From NCBI RefSeq assembly GCF_047302465.1, contig NZ_CP178621.1, positions 1,302,001-1,366,000 on the forward strand: DNA of 64,000 nt, in the 5' to 3' direction. Of the stretch, positions 1-8,841 are shown piece by piece. Within the stretch, counting starts at the first letter, position 1; every line of letters begins with the position of its first letter. Under the pieces are notes generated by a model that searched no databases, had not been told where the DNA came from, and saw only the letters and a program-made list of their open reading frames with translations. The DNA is from JACMRP01 sp047302465. GTDB lineage: Bacteria; Bdellovibrionota; Bdellovibrionia; Bdellovibrionales; Bdellovibrionaceae. Position numbers and translations under genes: made by a program.

Positions 1-1656
1 GACCTGATTATTTCTGACGACATCAAAGAAAAACAAAAACTGTGGTTCCCATGGATTCCGCTAGGAACTAACAACCGGGCTGTCGAAAATGATTGCCGTC
101 AAGAGTCCGTCCGTGATCGTATTTGGCGAAATACCTCAGTGCCTCTGCAAGCTGAAGCGCTGAATAACTGGGTCAATAAATGTTATGACAAAGTGGCAAG
201 GGGCTTTTTGCGAAGCACCTACATTCCACTGATCCGCTTTGCGACTGTAGACTATGACCTTTTAGATAGCAGAAATATTCATCACGTCCGCGCGACACTT
301 TCTGATGGCCGCGTGCTGGATGGTTTTATCGCAATGAAGCCAGGGGACACTCCACGACCCTTTGTAATCGCAAAGTGCGGGGTACTTTGTAATGCCGACC
401 AGAGTGTGATGCATCGGTCCTTCATGATGCATCTTTATGACGAGTCACCATTTCATGTGCTGACTCTGGCGAATAATACGGGCTCGGAATTTATGGTTAA
501 TAATAAAGCCCTGTCTGTCGGAGGATTTGATGAAGGTCGTCAGCTTTATCAAATTGCTCAGCTTGTAAAATCTGTGGATTCGCCGGTTCATCATCGTATT
601 TCAAGTGTCCACGTGGTGGGTGCAAGTCTTGGGGGCAGTGCTGCTTTGTATGCGGGCCTTTATTCAAGTCAAAACGATCCGCGGGGGCAAGAGTCCATTC
701 AAAGTGTGACGGCAATTTGTCCTGTGGTGGTGCTGGATCATTCCATTCGGGATATTTACTCCAGTAAACCTATTTCAACGGTGGCGGTCTTTGAGACCCT
801 TCACCAAATTCGTGATGTTTTTAATTTTGTGCCGGTGATTGGGCGATTTTTCCCCCTGAAGAACCAGCGCATGCGTGCGGGGGAGATCTACGATAAATTG
901 ACCCAAGCAATACTCAGTTATTACCGGGAGTGGACTGTGAAGTCCTCTTGGGATTTAAAACCCTTTACCGGGGTCCGAGTACAGTCTTTAGATCATTTTT
1001 GGGAGCTCAACGATTATCGGAATTACGTCGACAAAGTGACTATCCCCACTTTGACGATTTCGTCTGATAACGATGAACTCGTGAAAACCCCCGCTAACTC
1101 TAAACTGCTAGCTAAAAAACTGCACGAGTCACCGAATGACAAAGTCGGCACCGTGTTTTTGCATCAAGGAAATCATTGTGCATTTGCGATCGGGAATGGT
1201 TGGGGAAATTATTCGATGATTCTTCGCGAGTATATCTTGTCCCATAGTCCCGAGGCCGACAAACACTGGCACAAAACTGATAGAGAATTCGGAAATGTCA
1301 GCTGGAAATTGAAAAACGATGAGCAAGTCGTCGATGCACTTTGGGAAGCACAACCTAATGATGACAAAATGAATTTGAAAGTTAAAATCTTTAGTCCCTC
1401 GCAAAACTTTACGCGCGGTGATTGTGATCGAGGCGATCCTTCTGAAGCAGGACCTCATTGTTATCGTACAGTCGTGCACCGAATGCCGATTCGTACTTTG
1501 CCTTTAGAAGATCTTGGAACTCCGCTTTCGGAATATGAAGCGACGTCTTTAACTCGTCTTGCGAATACACGTTTTAGTCTGGTCGATGAAAAAGGAGAGC
1601 TCGTCATAAACCATTTCCGCAAACCACATGCGGTCCGAGCTTGGGTGTGGAAGTAA
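1..1656 (+). CDS. alpha/beta hydrolase family protein, 5' end outside window
   Basis: The reading frame is open from base 1, so the gene begins upstream; a GTG at 139 has no convincing ribosome binding site and the upstream codons read as normal protein. A nucleophile elbow G-A-S-L-G-G lies at 619-636 with the Ser codon at 625-627. A likely acid (SSDNDE) and a late His (GNHCAF) follow in the order expected of an alpha/beta hydrolase. The about 150 residues after the His are not typical of the minimal fold. Substrate cannot be told; esterase or lipase-like activity is an inference. A hairpin begins at the stop codon and the next gene converges on it. Confidence 0.72.
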   Translation, partial: DLIISDDIKEKQKLWFPWIPLGTNNRAVENDCRQESVRDRIWRNTSVPLQAEALNNWVNKCYDKVARGFLRSTYIPLIRFATVDYDLLDSRNIHHVRATLSDGRVLDGFIAMKPGDTPRPFVIAKCGVLCNADQSVMHRSFMMHLYDESPFHVLTLANNTGSEFMVNNKALSVGGFDEGRQLYQIAQLVKSVDSPVHHRISSVHVVGASLGGSAALYAGLYSSQNDPRGQESIQSVTAICPVVVLDHSIRDIYSSKPISTVAVFETLHQIRDVFNFVPVIGRFFPLKNQRMRAGEIYDKLTQAILSYYREWTVKSSWDLKPFTGVRVQSLDHFWELNDYRNYVDKVTIPTLTISSDNDELVKTPANSKLLAKKLHESPNDKVGTVFLHQGNHCAFAIGNGWGNYSMILREYILSHSPEADKHWHKTDREFGNVSWKLKNDEQVVDALWEAQPNDDKMNLKVKIFSPSQNFTRGDCDRGDPSEAGPHCYRTVVHRMPIRTLPLEDLGTPLSEYEATSLTRLANTRFSLVDEKGELVINHFRKPHAVRAWVWK

Positions 1657-1682
1657 GGCCCCAGTCGCAGGGACTAGGGCCT
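1656..1682. terminator. hairpin between convergent genes, probable bidirectional terminator
   Basis: AGGCCC (1656-1661) and AGTC (1663-1666) pair with GACT (1672-1675) and GGGCCT (1677-1682), leaving one C-A mismatch and a 5-base loop. There is no T-tract on either side, so it could be a stop signal or only an mRNA 3'-end stabiliser. Confidence 0.5.
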
Positions 1683-1692
1683 ATGAGTGCAA

Positions 1693-2247
1693 TTAGTTAT
1701 GGCGATTCTTTTTGTGGTGCTTTTTCATTTTAGCAACCAAGCACAAGAATGCATTTTTACGTTGAGTTGGTTGAAGAATGTCGTAGAAAACATTGTTCGC
1801 AAGCGCTAAATGTCCTGATACTAGTTTCGTTGCACCATCAGTAATTTTTTGTGAAGCAGCTTCAGCAGCGGCTTTGTCTGTAGTTTGATCCATCACAGTT
1901 TGCGCATAGTCCATCAAAGCGATTTTCAAATCAGCTTTTTGCTGGATCTGTTCTTTTTTAGCTGTGAAGGCTGCGGCCTCAATCTGAGTTTTTTGGTCAT
2001 CAGTGATAGCTGCATCTGTACATGCTTTTGGTTCTGGCTCATCCGCCTTAGTTTGGCCACGGTCTCTGCGGTCGTGACGGTCGTTAGCTTGCCCTCTGTC
2101 GTGTTTGCTCTTAGCTGCCAAAGCTTGTTCAATAGCCTCAGGTGTTGGTGAAAGCGCATTCAAGTCAATCGCGCGTCCGTCGTCAGCGGCGTGAGCCAAT
2201 CCTGCGGTTGCCAAGCTTGCTACTAAGAGTGCTAGTGTTGTTTTCAT
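1693..2247 (-). CDS. small secreted protein of unknown function
   Basis: 184 residues. The start is set at the second ATG: AGGAG lies almost on top of the first ATG (2253) but is well spaced for the second, which also gives a clean signal peptide (MKTT, hydrophobic stretch, cleavage near AHA-ADDG). The mature protein has a charged, low-complexity stretch of His/Asp/Arg (HDRGQANDRHDRRDRGQ) followed by an Ala/Lys/Gln-rich helical region and a basic tail (KKHHKKNRHN). The helical part loosely resembles periplasmic LTXXQ/Spy-like proteins, but no motif proves this. No functional call is made. Confidence 0.6.
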   Translation of the reverse strand: MKTTLALLVASLATAGLAHAADDGRAIDLNALSPTPEAIEQALAAKSKHDRGQANDRHDRRDRGQTKADEPEPKACTDAAITDDQKTQIEAAAFTAKKEQIQQKADLKIALMDYAQTVMDQTTDKAAAEAASQKITDGATKLVSGHLALANNVFYDILQPTQRKNAFLCLVAKMKKHHKKNRHN

Positions 2248-2474
2248 ATCCATTCTCCTTTTGTCTGTGAGCCGCTCCGTGCGACTGCATGTTGTTTAGA
2301 TCTCGAAGTAGAAGAAAGTAATGAAAGAGTGTGGAGACTGTTCGAGGCTCGGTCCGATTTGTTATTCTCTTTCCATCCTGAATGCTTCTTATGGTGCTAA
2401 ATCTCAAAAGTAGGACTTCCATACTCGCTCAATAGTCTTTGCCTACACTTGTTACATAACAATAAAGGTGAAGT

Positions 2475-3725
2475 ATGCTTAAAATTTTAGCTCTGAGTTT
2501 ATTGATGAGTTCTTCGGTTTTCGCCCAAAACATGCAGTGGGGGACCGGAATGGCTATGGGAGCTCAGCAAAATTGCGGCTACCAACAGCGAACCGGATCT
2601 GGCGCCGTCAGCATGTCTGACGAAGTGAACGAGATTCTTGAAGCCATGAAAGAAGAAAAGAACAAACTGCAAAGCGCTCAGAGAAAACAAAAGACCCTGA
2701 CTCGAGAGCTGGATCGCATGCGCTCTGATATCGAAAACTCCTTAGAGCCCGATGAGTCCTCGTTCGCCTTTAATCACATGGAAAACAACCGTCGCTGTGA
2801 AGAGTACGATGAAAATCCCGTCGGCGAAGTTGTCAAATATTGCGAGGCTGGTAAAGCCGGTGGTGTTAGCACCAGCATCTGTCGCGGCGATCAGAGTCGC
2901 GCCTGCCAAAAAGCTTTGCCTGAATATCGAAAGAAATATGCTGAAAGCCAGAAGCTCGGCGATGAGATCGACACAGCTCAAAGAAATATCGAAAGACTTA
3001 AAGACGAAGCCGTCGATGCGCGTGCGCAAGCCCGCGAGGATCGCGAAAGTGGTACGGAAGCAGGAGTGTGTCTTGAGTGTATGGCTAGTGGGAGTGGTTA
3101 CGTAACTCAGCAGAATTCTCCGAATTGGGCGGGCGTTGCTGCCAATGTTGGGACCGGCCTTGCAGCTATGTACATGGGTTATAAAACCAATCAGATGGTG
3201 GCAGAATACAACTCGGATTTAGGTTGGCCGACGATGGCTAATAACTCGGTTGCGAGTGTCGGGTATCCCTACTTAGCCGCCGGAGTTTACGGGGCACTTG
3301 GTGGTGGAACCGGGCAAGGAGCTTTCGGTTGCGGCAGCACCGGAGGCGCTTACGGAAATATGAATGGGGGAGCTTTCGGTTATCCGACTTCGATGTATGG
3401 TTCACCGATGGGTGGTGGCATGTACAACACGATGGGGATGGGAACGACCGATTATTCGACGATGCAATATCAGACGCAGATGTACCAATCCTATTTGCAG
3501 CAGCAACAATCTCAGATGCAAAACTATATGACCCGTTATCAAACGATGAGTTCTTTGCAAACCGAGCTTTCAAGTCTGATGTACCGAATCCAACAAGTGC
3601 AGTCCGGGGCCTATACCACCACGGGCACTGGTTACCTAACAACCGGAACGACGTATGTTCCCGGAGCAATTCCTGCACCGTCAACGGGTACAACGATGGG
3701 CACAACAACGCTCTATGGACGATAG
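2475..3725 (+). CDS. secreted coiled-coil protein with Gly/Met/Tyr/Gln-rich tail
   Basis: 416 residues, start supported by AAAGGTGA just upstream and by a signal peptide ending near VFA-QN. Residues about 50-90 and 150-185 are charged heptad-like helices (EAMKEEKNKLQSAQRKQKTL). Several Cys lie in between. From about residue 200 on, the sequence becomes rich in Gly, Tyr, Met, Gln and Thr (GAYGNMNGGAFGYPTSMYG, then a QQQQ-rich stretch, then TTGTGYLTTGTT). This is the composition of surface or appendage proteins, but no family is recognised. Its stop codon abuts the stop of the convergent apaG with no bases between. Confidence 0.65.
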   Translation: MLKILALSLLMSSSVFAQNMQWGTGMAMGAQQNCGYQQRTGSGAVSMSDEVNEILEAMKEEKNKLQSAQRKQKTLTRELDRMRSDIENSLEPDESSFAFNHMENNRRCEEYDENPVGEVVKYCEAGKAGGVSTSICRGDQSRACQKALPEYRKKYAESQKLGDEIDTAQRNIERLKDEAVDARAQAREDRESGTEAGVCLECMASGSGYVTQQNSPNWAGVAANVGTGLAAMYMGYKTNQMVAEYNSDLGWPTMANNSVASVGYPYLAAGVYGALGGGTGQGAFGCGSTGGAYGNMNGGAFGYPTSMYGSPMGGGMYNTMGMGTTDYSTMQYQTQMYQSYLQQQQSQMQNYMTRYQTMSSLQTELSSLMYRIQQVQSGAYTTTGTGYLTTGTTYVPGAIPAPSTGTTMGTTTLYGR

Positions 3726-4115
3726 TTAGTGTAATGCTTGAGGTGCGATCAGATAGAATTCAGGGACGTCAACGCTGAAAGTTTCGCCTTCTTCGCTGAC
3801 CATTTGATAAGTGCCCTTCATGCTTCCTGAAGAAGTATTCAGAGGACACGCGCTTTCGTACTCGAAAGTTTGACCAGCGGCGATCTTCGGTTGCAATCCC
3901 ACCACTCCAGGTCCGCGGACATCTTCTGTGCGGCCAAGAGCATCGGTGATAACCCAATGGCGACTCATCAGTTGAGCACTGCGAGCTCCTGTGTTCTTGA
4001 TGCTAATTTTATAAGCAAAAAAATGATAATTCTGTTCTGGGCGTGATTCCGCTGGAACATAAACTGTCGTCACAGCCACTTGAATATGTGGAGTCATTGA
4101 TTTTTGAATTGGCAT
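3726..4115 (-). CDS. apaG: ApaG-family protein (DUF525)
   Basis: 129 residues, the usual ApaG length. The single beta-sandwich domain is recognisable from FAYKISIKN, the SRHWVITDA block and the C-terminal GTYQMV...FSVDVPEF region. ApaG proteins have a fibronectin-like fold; E. coli ApaG is linked to cobalt/magnesium resistance, and homologous domains occur in eukaryotic F-box and polymerase-interacting proteins, but the biochemical role is unclear. It stands alone here, unlike the apaG-apaH arrangement of enterics, and ends directly against the preceding gene. Confidence 0.9.
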   Translation of the reverse strand: MPIQKSMTPHIQVAVTTVYVPAESRPEQNYHFFAYKISIKNTGARSAQLMSRHWVITDALGRTEDVRGPGVVGLQPKIAAGQTFEYESACPLNTSSGSMKGTYQMVSEEGETFSVDVPEFYLIAPQALH

Positions 4116-4154
4116 AACTGTTCACAAGATAAAAGCTTACGGCTGTTCGGTCAA

Positions 4155-5192
4155 TCACCAGATTTTCAGATTTTCGATTTCGAAAACAATCGGGTAGTGG
4201 TCCGAAGGAAGTTTCAGCTTTGCGTCTAATGTCATCGGAACGCCGACGTCCATACCGAACTCATCTTTATAGCGATACACTAAGGCGCTTTTTTCCTTCA
4301 AGTGACTTGCTAACTTCGGAGCCAAGAAGCAGAAATCGATCTGTCGACCTTCGGTGCGGCTTGTGGAGCGAACCTGATAAAAAGTAGCTCTGTTTTCAGA
4401 GCTAACACCTGTTAGTTCAAGTACGTCTTTAAGTTCCGTTTTGTCGTACAAAGGCTTAAATTCTTCGTCGGTGTTAGTGATGCTAGCGTTGCCATTGAAG
4501 TCTCCGACCACCATTGTGGGTGCATCGGGATGTTTTTCCACGAACTCGCGATAGATATCAATCAAAGTCAGAAGCTCTGCTTGGCGACGCTCGAATCCTC
4601 CGGGGTCAATGCTTTCCGGATCCAAGCGAGATTTCAAGTGCGTCAAAAGAATGCCCAAGAAAGGTTTGTCCACGTCCTTTTTGAAAAGTCTCAACTCTGC
4701 CACGTCGCGCGAAAACTTGTGGCTTGTGGCCGGCGCTTTCACGGAGCTGACGGGGTAGTTGTGTTTAATGGACTCTCGTTCATGGGGGTAGAGGTAATTG
4801 ATCGGGCGGTTTTTGTTGGACTGAAGGTCAAAATAGAACGGCAGTCCCTTGCGGATCAAAAAGCCGACGTCGATATTTCGATTCGAATTGCCCTCAGTCA
4901 AAATTGGCGAGTAGGCCCCATCCAAGAAAAGCTCATTATAGTTTTTAAGGGATTCAAAGCCGCCAACCTCGCAAAGCATAATGACGTCGGCATTGATGGT
5001 CTTCAGGGCCCGGGCTAATTCCAGGCACTTTTTGAGGGGCTTATTTTCGTAGGTCGAGGTCGATAAACGCTGCCACTTGGTCTCATCCAGTTTGAGTGCT
5101 TCCGCTGTCGGAATCTCGTCAAATAACAAAAAGAGATTCTCTGCGTTGATAAAGCAAAATTTGAGATTTAGGCTCTCGTTCCACGACGTCAT
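4155..5192 (-). CDS. endonuclease/exonuclease/phosphatase (EEP) family protein
   Basis: 345 residues without signal peptide. EEP landmarks appear in order: FCFINAENLF near the N-terminus, VIMLCEVGG (catalytic metal Glu), LLTHLKSR, VVGDFNGN (Asp/Asn pair), and a C-terminal SDHYPI (catalytic Asp-His). The whole catalytic set is present, so it should be an active metal-dependent phosphodiesterase. Whether the substrate is DNA, RNA or a phospholipid cannot be told. It is divergent from pepA; the intergenic space holds one copy of the 103-bp palindromic element. Confidence 0.85.
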   Translation of the reverse strand: MTSWNESLNLKFCFINAENLFLLFDEIPTAEALKLDETKWQRLSTSTYENKPLKKCLELARALKTINADVIMLCEVGGFESLKNYNELFLDGAYSPILTEGNSNRNIDVGFLIRKGLPFYFDLQSNKNRPINYLYPHERESIKHNYPVSSVKAPATSHKFSRDVAELRLFKKDVDKPFLGILLTHLKSRLDPESIDPGGFERRQAELLTLIDIYREFVEKHPDAPTMVVGDFNGNASITNTDEEFKPLYDKTELKDVLELTGVSSENRATFYQVRSTSRTEGRQIDFCFLAPKLASHLKEKSALVYRYKDEFGMDVGVPMTLDAKLKLPSDHYPIVFEIENLKIW

Positions 5193-5237
5193 ATCTTACA
5201 TTGTAAGAAAATTCGTGCCAGAATCACAAACTAAATC

Positions 5238-5340
5238 AGAAGCTACCTGATAAATCCAATTCCTGCGTTGGGCGTCGTCGCAGTACAATACGTACGGCGT
5301 CCTCCTTCCGCCTTGGCCTTGGATTTACCAGATAGCTTCT
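5238..5340. repeat. 103-bp palindromic intergenic element, copy 1
   Basis: The two 22-base ends are inverted repeats with two mismatches, and the centre carries GTAC-5 bases-GTAC. By eye it matches copy 2 (36031-36133) over the full 103 bases without gaps, with 17 differences. It lies between divergent genes and ends 2 bases before the GGAGG ribosome binding site of pepA, so it would be transcribed into the pepA leader if the promoter lies upstream of it. Confidence 0.85.
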
Positions 5341-5353
5341 TCCGGAGGAAAAT

Positions 5354-6847
5354 ATGCGATTTAAATCTTGGTTGGACAGTTTTGTAGTCGGAAAAGAGCC
5401 TAAAAGTAAAAGTGCGAGCACTGGCTATGTGTATTTCTTAGGCACGGCGGATAAAAACAAATTTCTTTCTTTGACTGAAGAACATTCTTTGAACTGGCAA
5501 TTGGCGGATCTTAAGAAAAACGAACGCGACATGGTGTTCTTTGTAGGCGTTAAGGGACCAGTCTGGATCATCCGTCCACGTAAAAAAGCAGACTCACCTC
5601 AGCATCAAGGTCTTTTAGAGGAATCAGATTATGCCTTTTGCCGCGACTTGTTTGGCGGACTTTGGGGCCACTTCAAAGCTCACTCGTTAGAGCAAGTTCG
5701 TTTGGAATACGTGGGCACTGAGTTCGAACAAGAACTTGGTTCTTTGGTTGGCTTTGAGATGTCGGCATATAGCTTCCGTAGCGTGTTTGAGGAAAAGCCT
5801 CAGAACCTGCCAACTGTATACGTTCAAAAAAGCCTGGGCGACTTCGATAAGAGCACTTTGGCGCAGGCACAAGCTCGTGCAAACGCAGTGAATGTGGCTC
5901 GGCACTTGGTGAATTTGCCACCGAATGAACTCAATCCAAAAACTTTCGTGGATTTCGCTAAGAAAATGGAATTGCCGACGACAATGAAGATTGCCGTTTG
6001 GGATCAAGCCCGTTTGAAGAAAGAAAAAATGGGTTTGTTGTTGGCAGTCGGTGGTGGTGCCGAGTTCGGTCCATATCTTTTGCACATCCGTTATCGTCCA
6101 ACGAAGAAGTCTTCTTTAAAACCAATTGCGCTAGTCGGTAAGGGCATTACCTTTGACACTGGCGGTTTGGATATAAAACCATCATCAGCAATGCGCTTGA
6201 TGAAAAAAGACATGGGTGGCGCTGCAAGTATCTTGGCGATGGCTTCTTGGGTTGCAGAAATTAAGTATCCGGGACCTGTGGACTTCTATATTGCTTTGGC
6301 TGAAAACTCCGTTGATGCAAAATCTTTCCGTCCAAGTGATATCTGCGTTGCTCGTAACGGTATGAGTGTCGAGATCGACAACACCGATGCAGAAGGCCGC
6401 TTAGTATTGGCGGATGCATTGGATGTAGCTGTCACCCAAAAAGGTGCTGATGAGCCTGAAGCTGTGATCAACGTTGCGACCCTTACTGGTGCTATTAAGG
6501 TCGGTCTTGGTGTTGATATCGCGGGTCTGTTCAGTAACGATGATGAACTTGCAGATTCATTGAACACAGCGGGTGTTCGTGCAGGCGACTTGAACTGGCG
6601 CATGCCTTTGTTTGGTAAGTATTTTGGTGATTTGTCGTCGCCATTTGCAGATTTCAAAAACTCTGGTGGCGGCTTCGGTGGCGCAATTACGGCAGCCCTT
6701 TTCTTGCAAAAGTTTGTGCGTAATAAAAAGTGGGCTCACTTAGACGTCTATGCGTGGACGGACAAGGCTCAAGGCGCGTTGGGTGCTCAAGGCGGTAACG
6801 GTCAGCCGGTACAAGCTTTGATTGAGTACTTAGAATCCAGAATCTAA
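5354..6847 (+). CDS. pepA: leucyl aminopeptidase (M17 family)
   Basis: 497 residues with start set by GGAGG five bases upstream of the ATG. The catalytic domain shows the M17 metal and active-site elements: VGKGITFDTGG, SAMRLMKKDMGGAA, and the signature NTDAEGRLVLADAL. The N-terminal half is the usual divergent alpha/beta domain. The family is a two-zinc cytosolic hexamer that removes N-terminal residues, here presumably for digestion of prey-derived peptides and general turnover (inference). It ends 4 bases inside the convergent protease gene. Confidence 0.95.
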   Translation: MRFKSWLDSFVVGKEPKSKSASTGYVYFLGTADKNKFLSLTEEHSLNWQLADLKKNERDMVFFVGVKGPVWIIRPRKKADSPQHQGLLEESDYAFCRDLFGGLWGHFKAHSLEQVRLEYVGTEFEQELGSLVGFEMSAYSFRSVFEEKPQNLPTVYVQKSLGDFDKSTLAQAQARANAVNVARHLVNLPPNELNPKTFVDFAKKMELPTTMKIAVWDQARLKKEKMGLLLAVGGGAEFGPYLLHIRYRPTKKSSLKPIALVGKGITFDTGGLDIKPSSAMRLMKKDMGGAASILAMASWVAEIKYPGPVDFYIALAENSVDAKSFRPSDICVARNGMSVEIDNTDAEGRLVLADALDVAVTQKGADEPEAVINVATLTGAIKVGLGVDIAGLFSNDDELADSLNTAGVRAGDLNWRMPLFGKYFGDLSSPFADFKNSGGGFGGAITAALFLQKFVRNKKWAHLDVYAWTDKAQGALGAQGGNGQPVQALIEYLESRI

Positions 6848-7737
6848 AGACCGATTATTGAGGTTTTCATAAAGCGCTCACCGAAACACATTTCACCGGT
6901 GCAGCGCTTTGCCTGAATGCAGGTTCCATTTTTAAAATGTCTTTGGAACCCTTCGGCGTCGTCTAAAAAGTCATCAGTTCCCGTAGAAAGAATCCCGACA
7001 AGTTCCTTTTTCTGATTGAAAAGGGGAGAGCCCGAGCTTCCGCCAAAGGTATCTATTTTTGCGGTAAAGAAGTTAAGCATTAGATCATTCCGAATAATTT
7101 CACCAGAATCTTTTTTAAGAGGCAGTCCCAACGGATACGAAAGACTGATGATAGAATCTTTTTCGTTAAGTTCATTCGCATCACCGATTTTTACGGGCTC
7201 TGCCTGAGTCACAGAGCGATCCAGTTCGACCAGTGCATAGTCTTTTGCATAACCAGTCACACTTTTTAAAATGCGCTTACAAGTATAAACCTCGGCCTTC
7301 GGGATCGAGCCGCTCTTGGCTTTTTCTTCGGTCCTGCCAAAGGTGATATAGATATCATCGCAGTCTTTTTTGTCTTTCACGCAGTGACCAGCAGTCAGCA
7401 AAATACTTGGGCCTAGCAAAACTCCCGAGCAGTGTCCTAACAGGGATTGGTCCAAGAACTTTTCGTATTGGCAAAGTGGGATGATTTTATTTAACGGATT
7501 TGATGGCACTTGAAAGCTGCCATCGGCTTGTTCGCTCAGGCGGTGTTTGTGAAACAAGACGGCCGTTGCTTTGGCTAAATCCAGATCAGCATCGTTGCTG
7601 CTAACATCAGTGCGTGTGTCTTCATCCCAAATAATGGGATTTGAGTCTTTGTCGACGAGAGCATCCTCAAAACCATTGTGCGGAGAAGTGCAGGCAGAAA
7701 GCAGGGCTAGAAGTGGCAGAAGGAAGCTGATTTTCAT
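6844..7737 (-). CDS. trypsin-like serine protease, lipoprotein (S1 family)
   Basis: 297 residues from the ATG that begins MKISF; an upstream in-frame GTG at 7746 is less likely. The N-terminus is a lipoprotein signal (LLALLSAC). The triad is visible as His in TAGHC, Asp in KDYALVELD and Ser in GGSSGSP, so it should be active. Additional Cys pairs suggest disulfides outside the cytoplasm. It is probably anchored to a membrane facing the periplasm or exterior. Convergent with pepA. Confidence 0.88.
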   Translation of the reverse strand: MKISFLLPLLALLSACTSPHNGFEDALVDKDSNPIIWDEDTRTDVSSNDADLDLAKATAVLFHKHRLSEQADGSFQVPSNPLNKIIPLCQYEKFLDQSLLGHCSGVLLGPSILLTAGHCVKDKKDCDDIYITFGRTEEKAKSGSIPKAEVYTCKRILKSVTGYAKDYALVELDRSVTQAEPVKIGDANELNEKDSIISLSYPLGLPLKKDSGEIIRNDLMLNFFTAKIDTFGGSSGSPLFNQKKELVGILSTGTDDFLDDAEGFQRHFKNGTCIQAKRCTGEMCFGERFMKTSIIGL

Positions 7738-7807
7738 AAGCCCCACTTATAGCAAAAAAGGGACGTTCTGGCCTCTTGCCAGACAGACTTCTGTAAAGAG
7801 GTAAGGT

Positions 7808-7826
7808 CTGTCTACAGAGTAGACAG
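7808..7826. promoter_or_regulatory. perfect inverted repeat upstream of the S1 protease
   Basis: CTGTCTAC (7808-7815), a 3-base spacer and GTAGACAG (7819-7826). It lies about 70 bases upstream of the protease start. GTCTGT words recur around it (7784-7845), suggestive of an operator, but no regulator is identified. The 3-base loop makes an RNA hairpin less likely than a DNA-binding site. Confidence 0.4.
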
Positions 7827-8116
7827 GTCAAAGAAGTCTGTGCATTTCAGAACAGGCTTTATCTTGGAAATGAAGAGCCAGTGTCCATCTTCGGAGCTAT
7901 TCAATTTGTCGAGCCGCAATATCCAGAAACGGTCAAATGACAAACTAAAAGAGCCTTGATGTAGTTTATAAGTGCTGTTTAACACGTTATGGATAAGAAA
8001 GTTAATTCATGCTCAATATGTAACTGGCTCCATTTTTTTTTTTTAAACTTGAGCGAAATTTCAAGCGCTCTGATTTTTTATAAATAAATACTTTTATTTG
8101 AACGGCTTAAATCTAT

Positions 8117-8135
8117 TAGCACTTCTTTAGTGCTA
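8117..8135. promoter_or_regulatory. small inverted repeat before the receiver-like gene
   Basis: TAGCAC, 7-base spacer, GTGCTA, about 50 bases upstream of the TTG start at 8184. A possible binding site for the nearby XRE regulator; this is inference from position only. Confidence 0.3.
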
Positions 8136-8183
8136 GAGATGCTTTGCATTTTGTTCGAAATGGTACGTTAGGGAAGGCTTGCT

Positions 8184-8540
8184 TTGAAGAAATATATTTT
8201 AGTCATAGGGGATGACAAAGATATTCGAGTTGAAGAAAGGATCAGGTTGGTAGGAGCCGGATTTTTAGTCGTTACTGCTTCTACCAGTGAAGATGCATTT
8301 TCAGTTCTTTATAATGTGCCTGCGCCAGCTGCAATTATTCTTGGTGGAGAAAACGGTTTTGAGAAAAACAGAGAATTCAGGAGAGTCCTATCAAGTCGTA
8401 TCGAATTTGCGCTAATTCCTGTAATTCAAGTTAAAGAGAAAGGTGAAGAAGATATTCCGGGATGTTGTAGATATATTCTGAGGTCGGATATCTCAAGAAC
8501 TATTGCGCAGGAACTCGATGAACAATCTCAAATGTCATGA
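8184..8540 (+). CDS. degenerate response-regulator receiver-like protein
   Basis: 118 residues from a TTG start preceded by AGGGAAGG. The N-terminus (KYILVIGDDKDIRV) matches the beta1/acidic pair of CheY-like receivers and is followed by a typical helix and ASTSEDAF. At the phosphoacceptor position the sequence reads AAIILGGENG, with Gly where Asp is expected, and the conserved Lys region reads RYILRSD. It should therefore not be phosphorylated in the normal way. It has no output domain. Base composition is AT-richer than surrounding genes. It may act by protein-protein contact, perhaps with the next gene. Confidence 0.6.
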   Translation: MKKYILVIGDDKDIRVEERIRLVGAGFLVVTASTSEDAFSVLYNVPAPAAIILGGENGFEKNREFRRVLSSRIEFALIPVIQVKEKGEEDIPGCCRYILRSDISRTIAQELDEQSQMS

Positions 8541-8571
8541 GTGTTAATTAAAAATAGGAGTGGGTTAAGAA

Positions 8572-8841
8572 GTGAAACATAAAGAAATGCTTGCAAAGTT
8601 CATAAAGGAAAGTCGGATTGAAGCTGGCTTAACACAGGAAGAGCTTGCGACGGCGCTTGGTTATTCTACGCCACAGTTTATTTCGAACTGGGAAAGGGGC
8701 GTTTCTCAACCCCCTGTCAACACGCTCATCTTATTAGCTAGGTTACTCGAAGTTAATAAAGACGAACTTTGTTCTTTGCTCTTAGCTATGAAAATAGAAG
8801 AGCTTACTGAGGATTTTAAGAAAAAAGTTAAAATGAAATAA
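8572..8841 (+). CDS. XRE/Cro-type helix-turn-helix regulator
   Basis: 89 residues from GTG, with AGGAG upstream at 11-base spacing. The HTH_3 domain fills residues about 5-65: FIKESRIEAGLTQEELATALG, then the recognition helix STPQFISNWERG, then PPVNTLILLARLLEVN. A short Lys-rich tail follows. It lies 31 bases after the receiver-like gene and probably shares its transcript. Target unknown; both genes sit in an AT-rich patch that may be acquired DNA. Confidence 0.82.
   Translation: MKHKEMLAKFIKESRIEAGLTQEELATALGYSTPQFISNWERGVSQPPVNTLILLARLLEVNKDELCSLLLAMKIEELTEDFKKKVKMK

Larger units (their letters stand above)
7738..8183. other. 446-base gap without a recognisable gene
   Basis: AT-rich, especially 7960-8180. 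It holds a perfect inverted repeat (7808-7826), a run of 12 T (8033-8044) and a second small inverted repeat (8117-8135). A 31-codon reading frame from 7989 runs through the T-tract and is not credible. No tRNA or rRNA signature was seen. Confidence 0.6.

Noticed and set aside
7989..8084. 31-codon reading frame through the T-run
   Set aside because: No RBS and a Phe run made by the homopolymer; no protein-like features.
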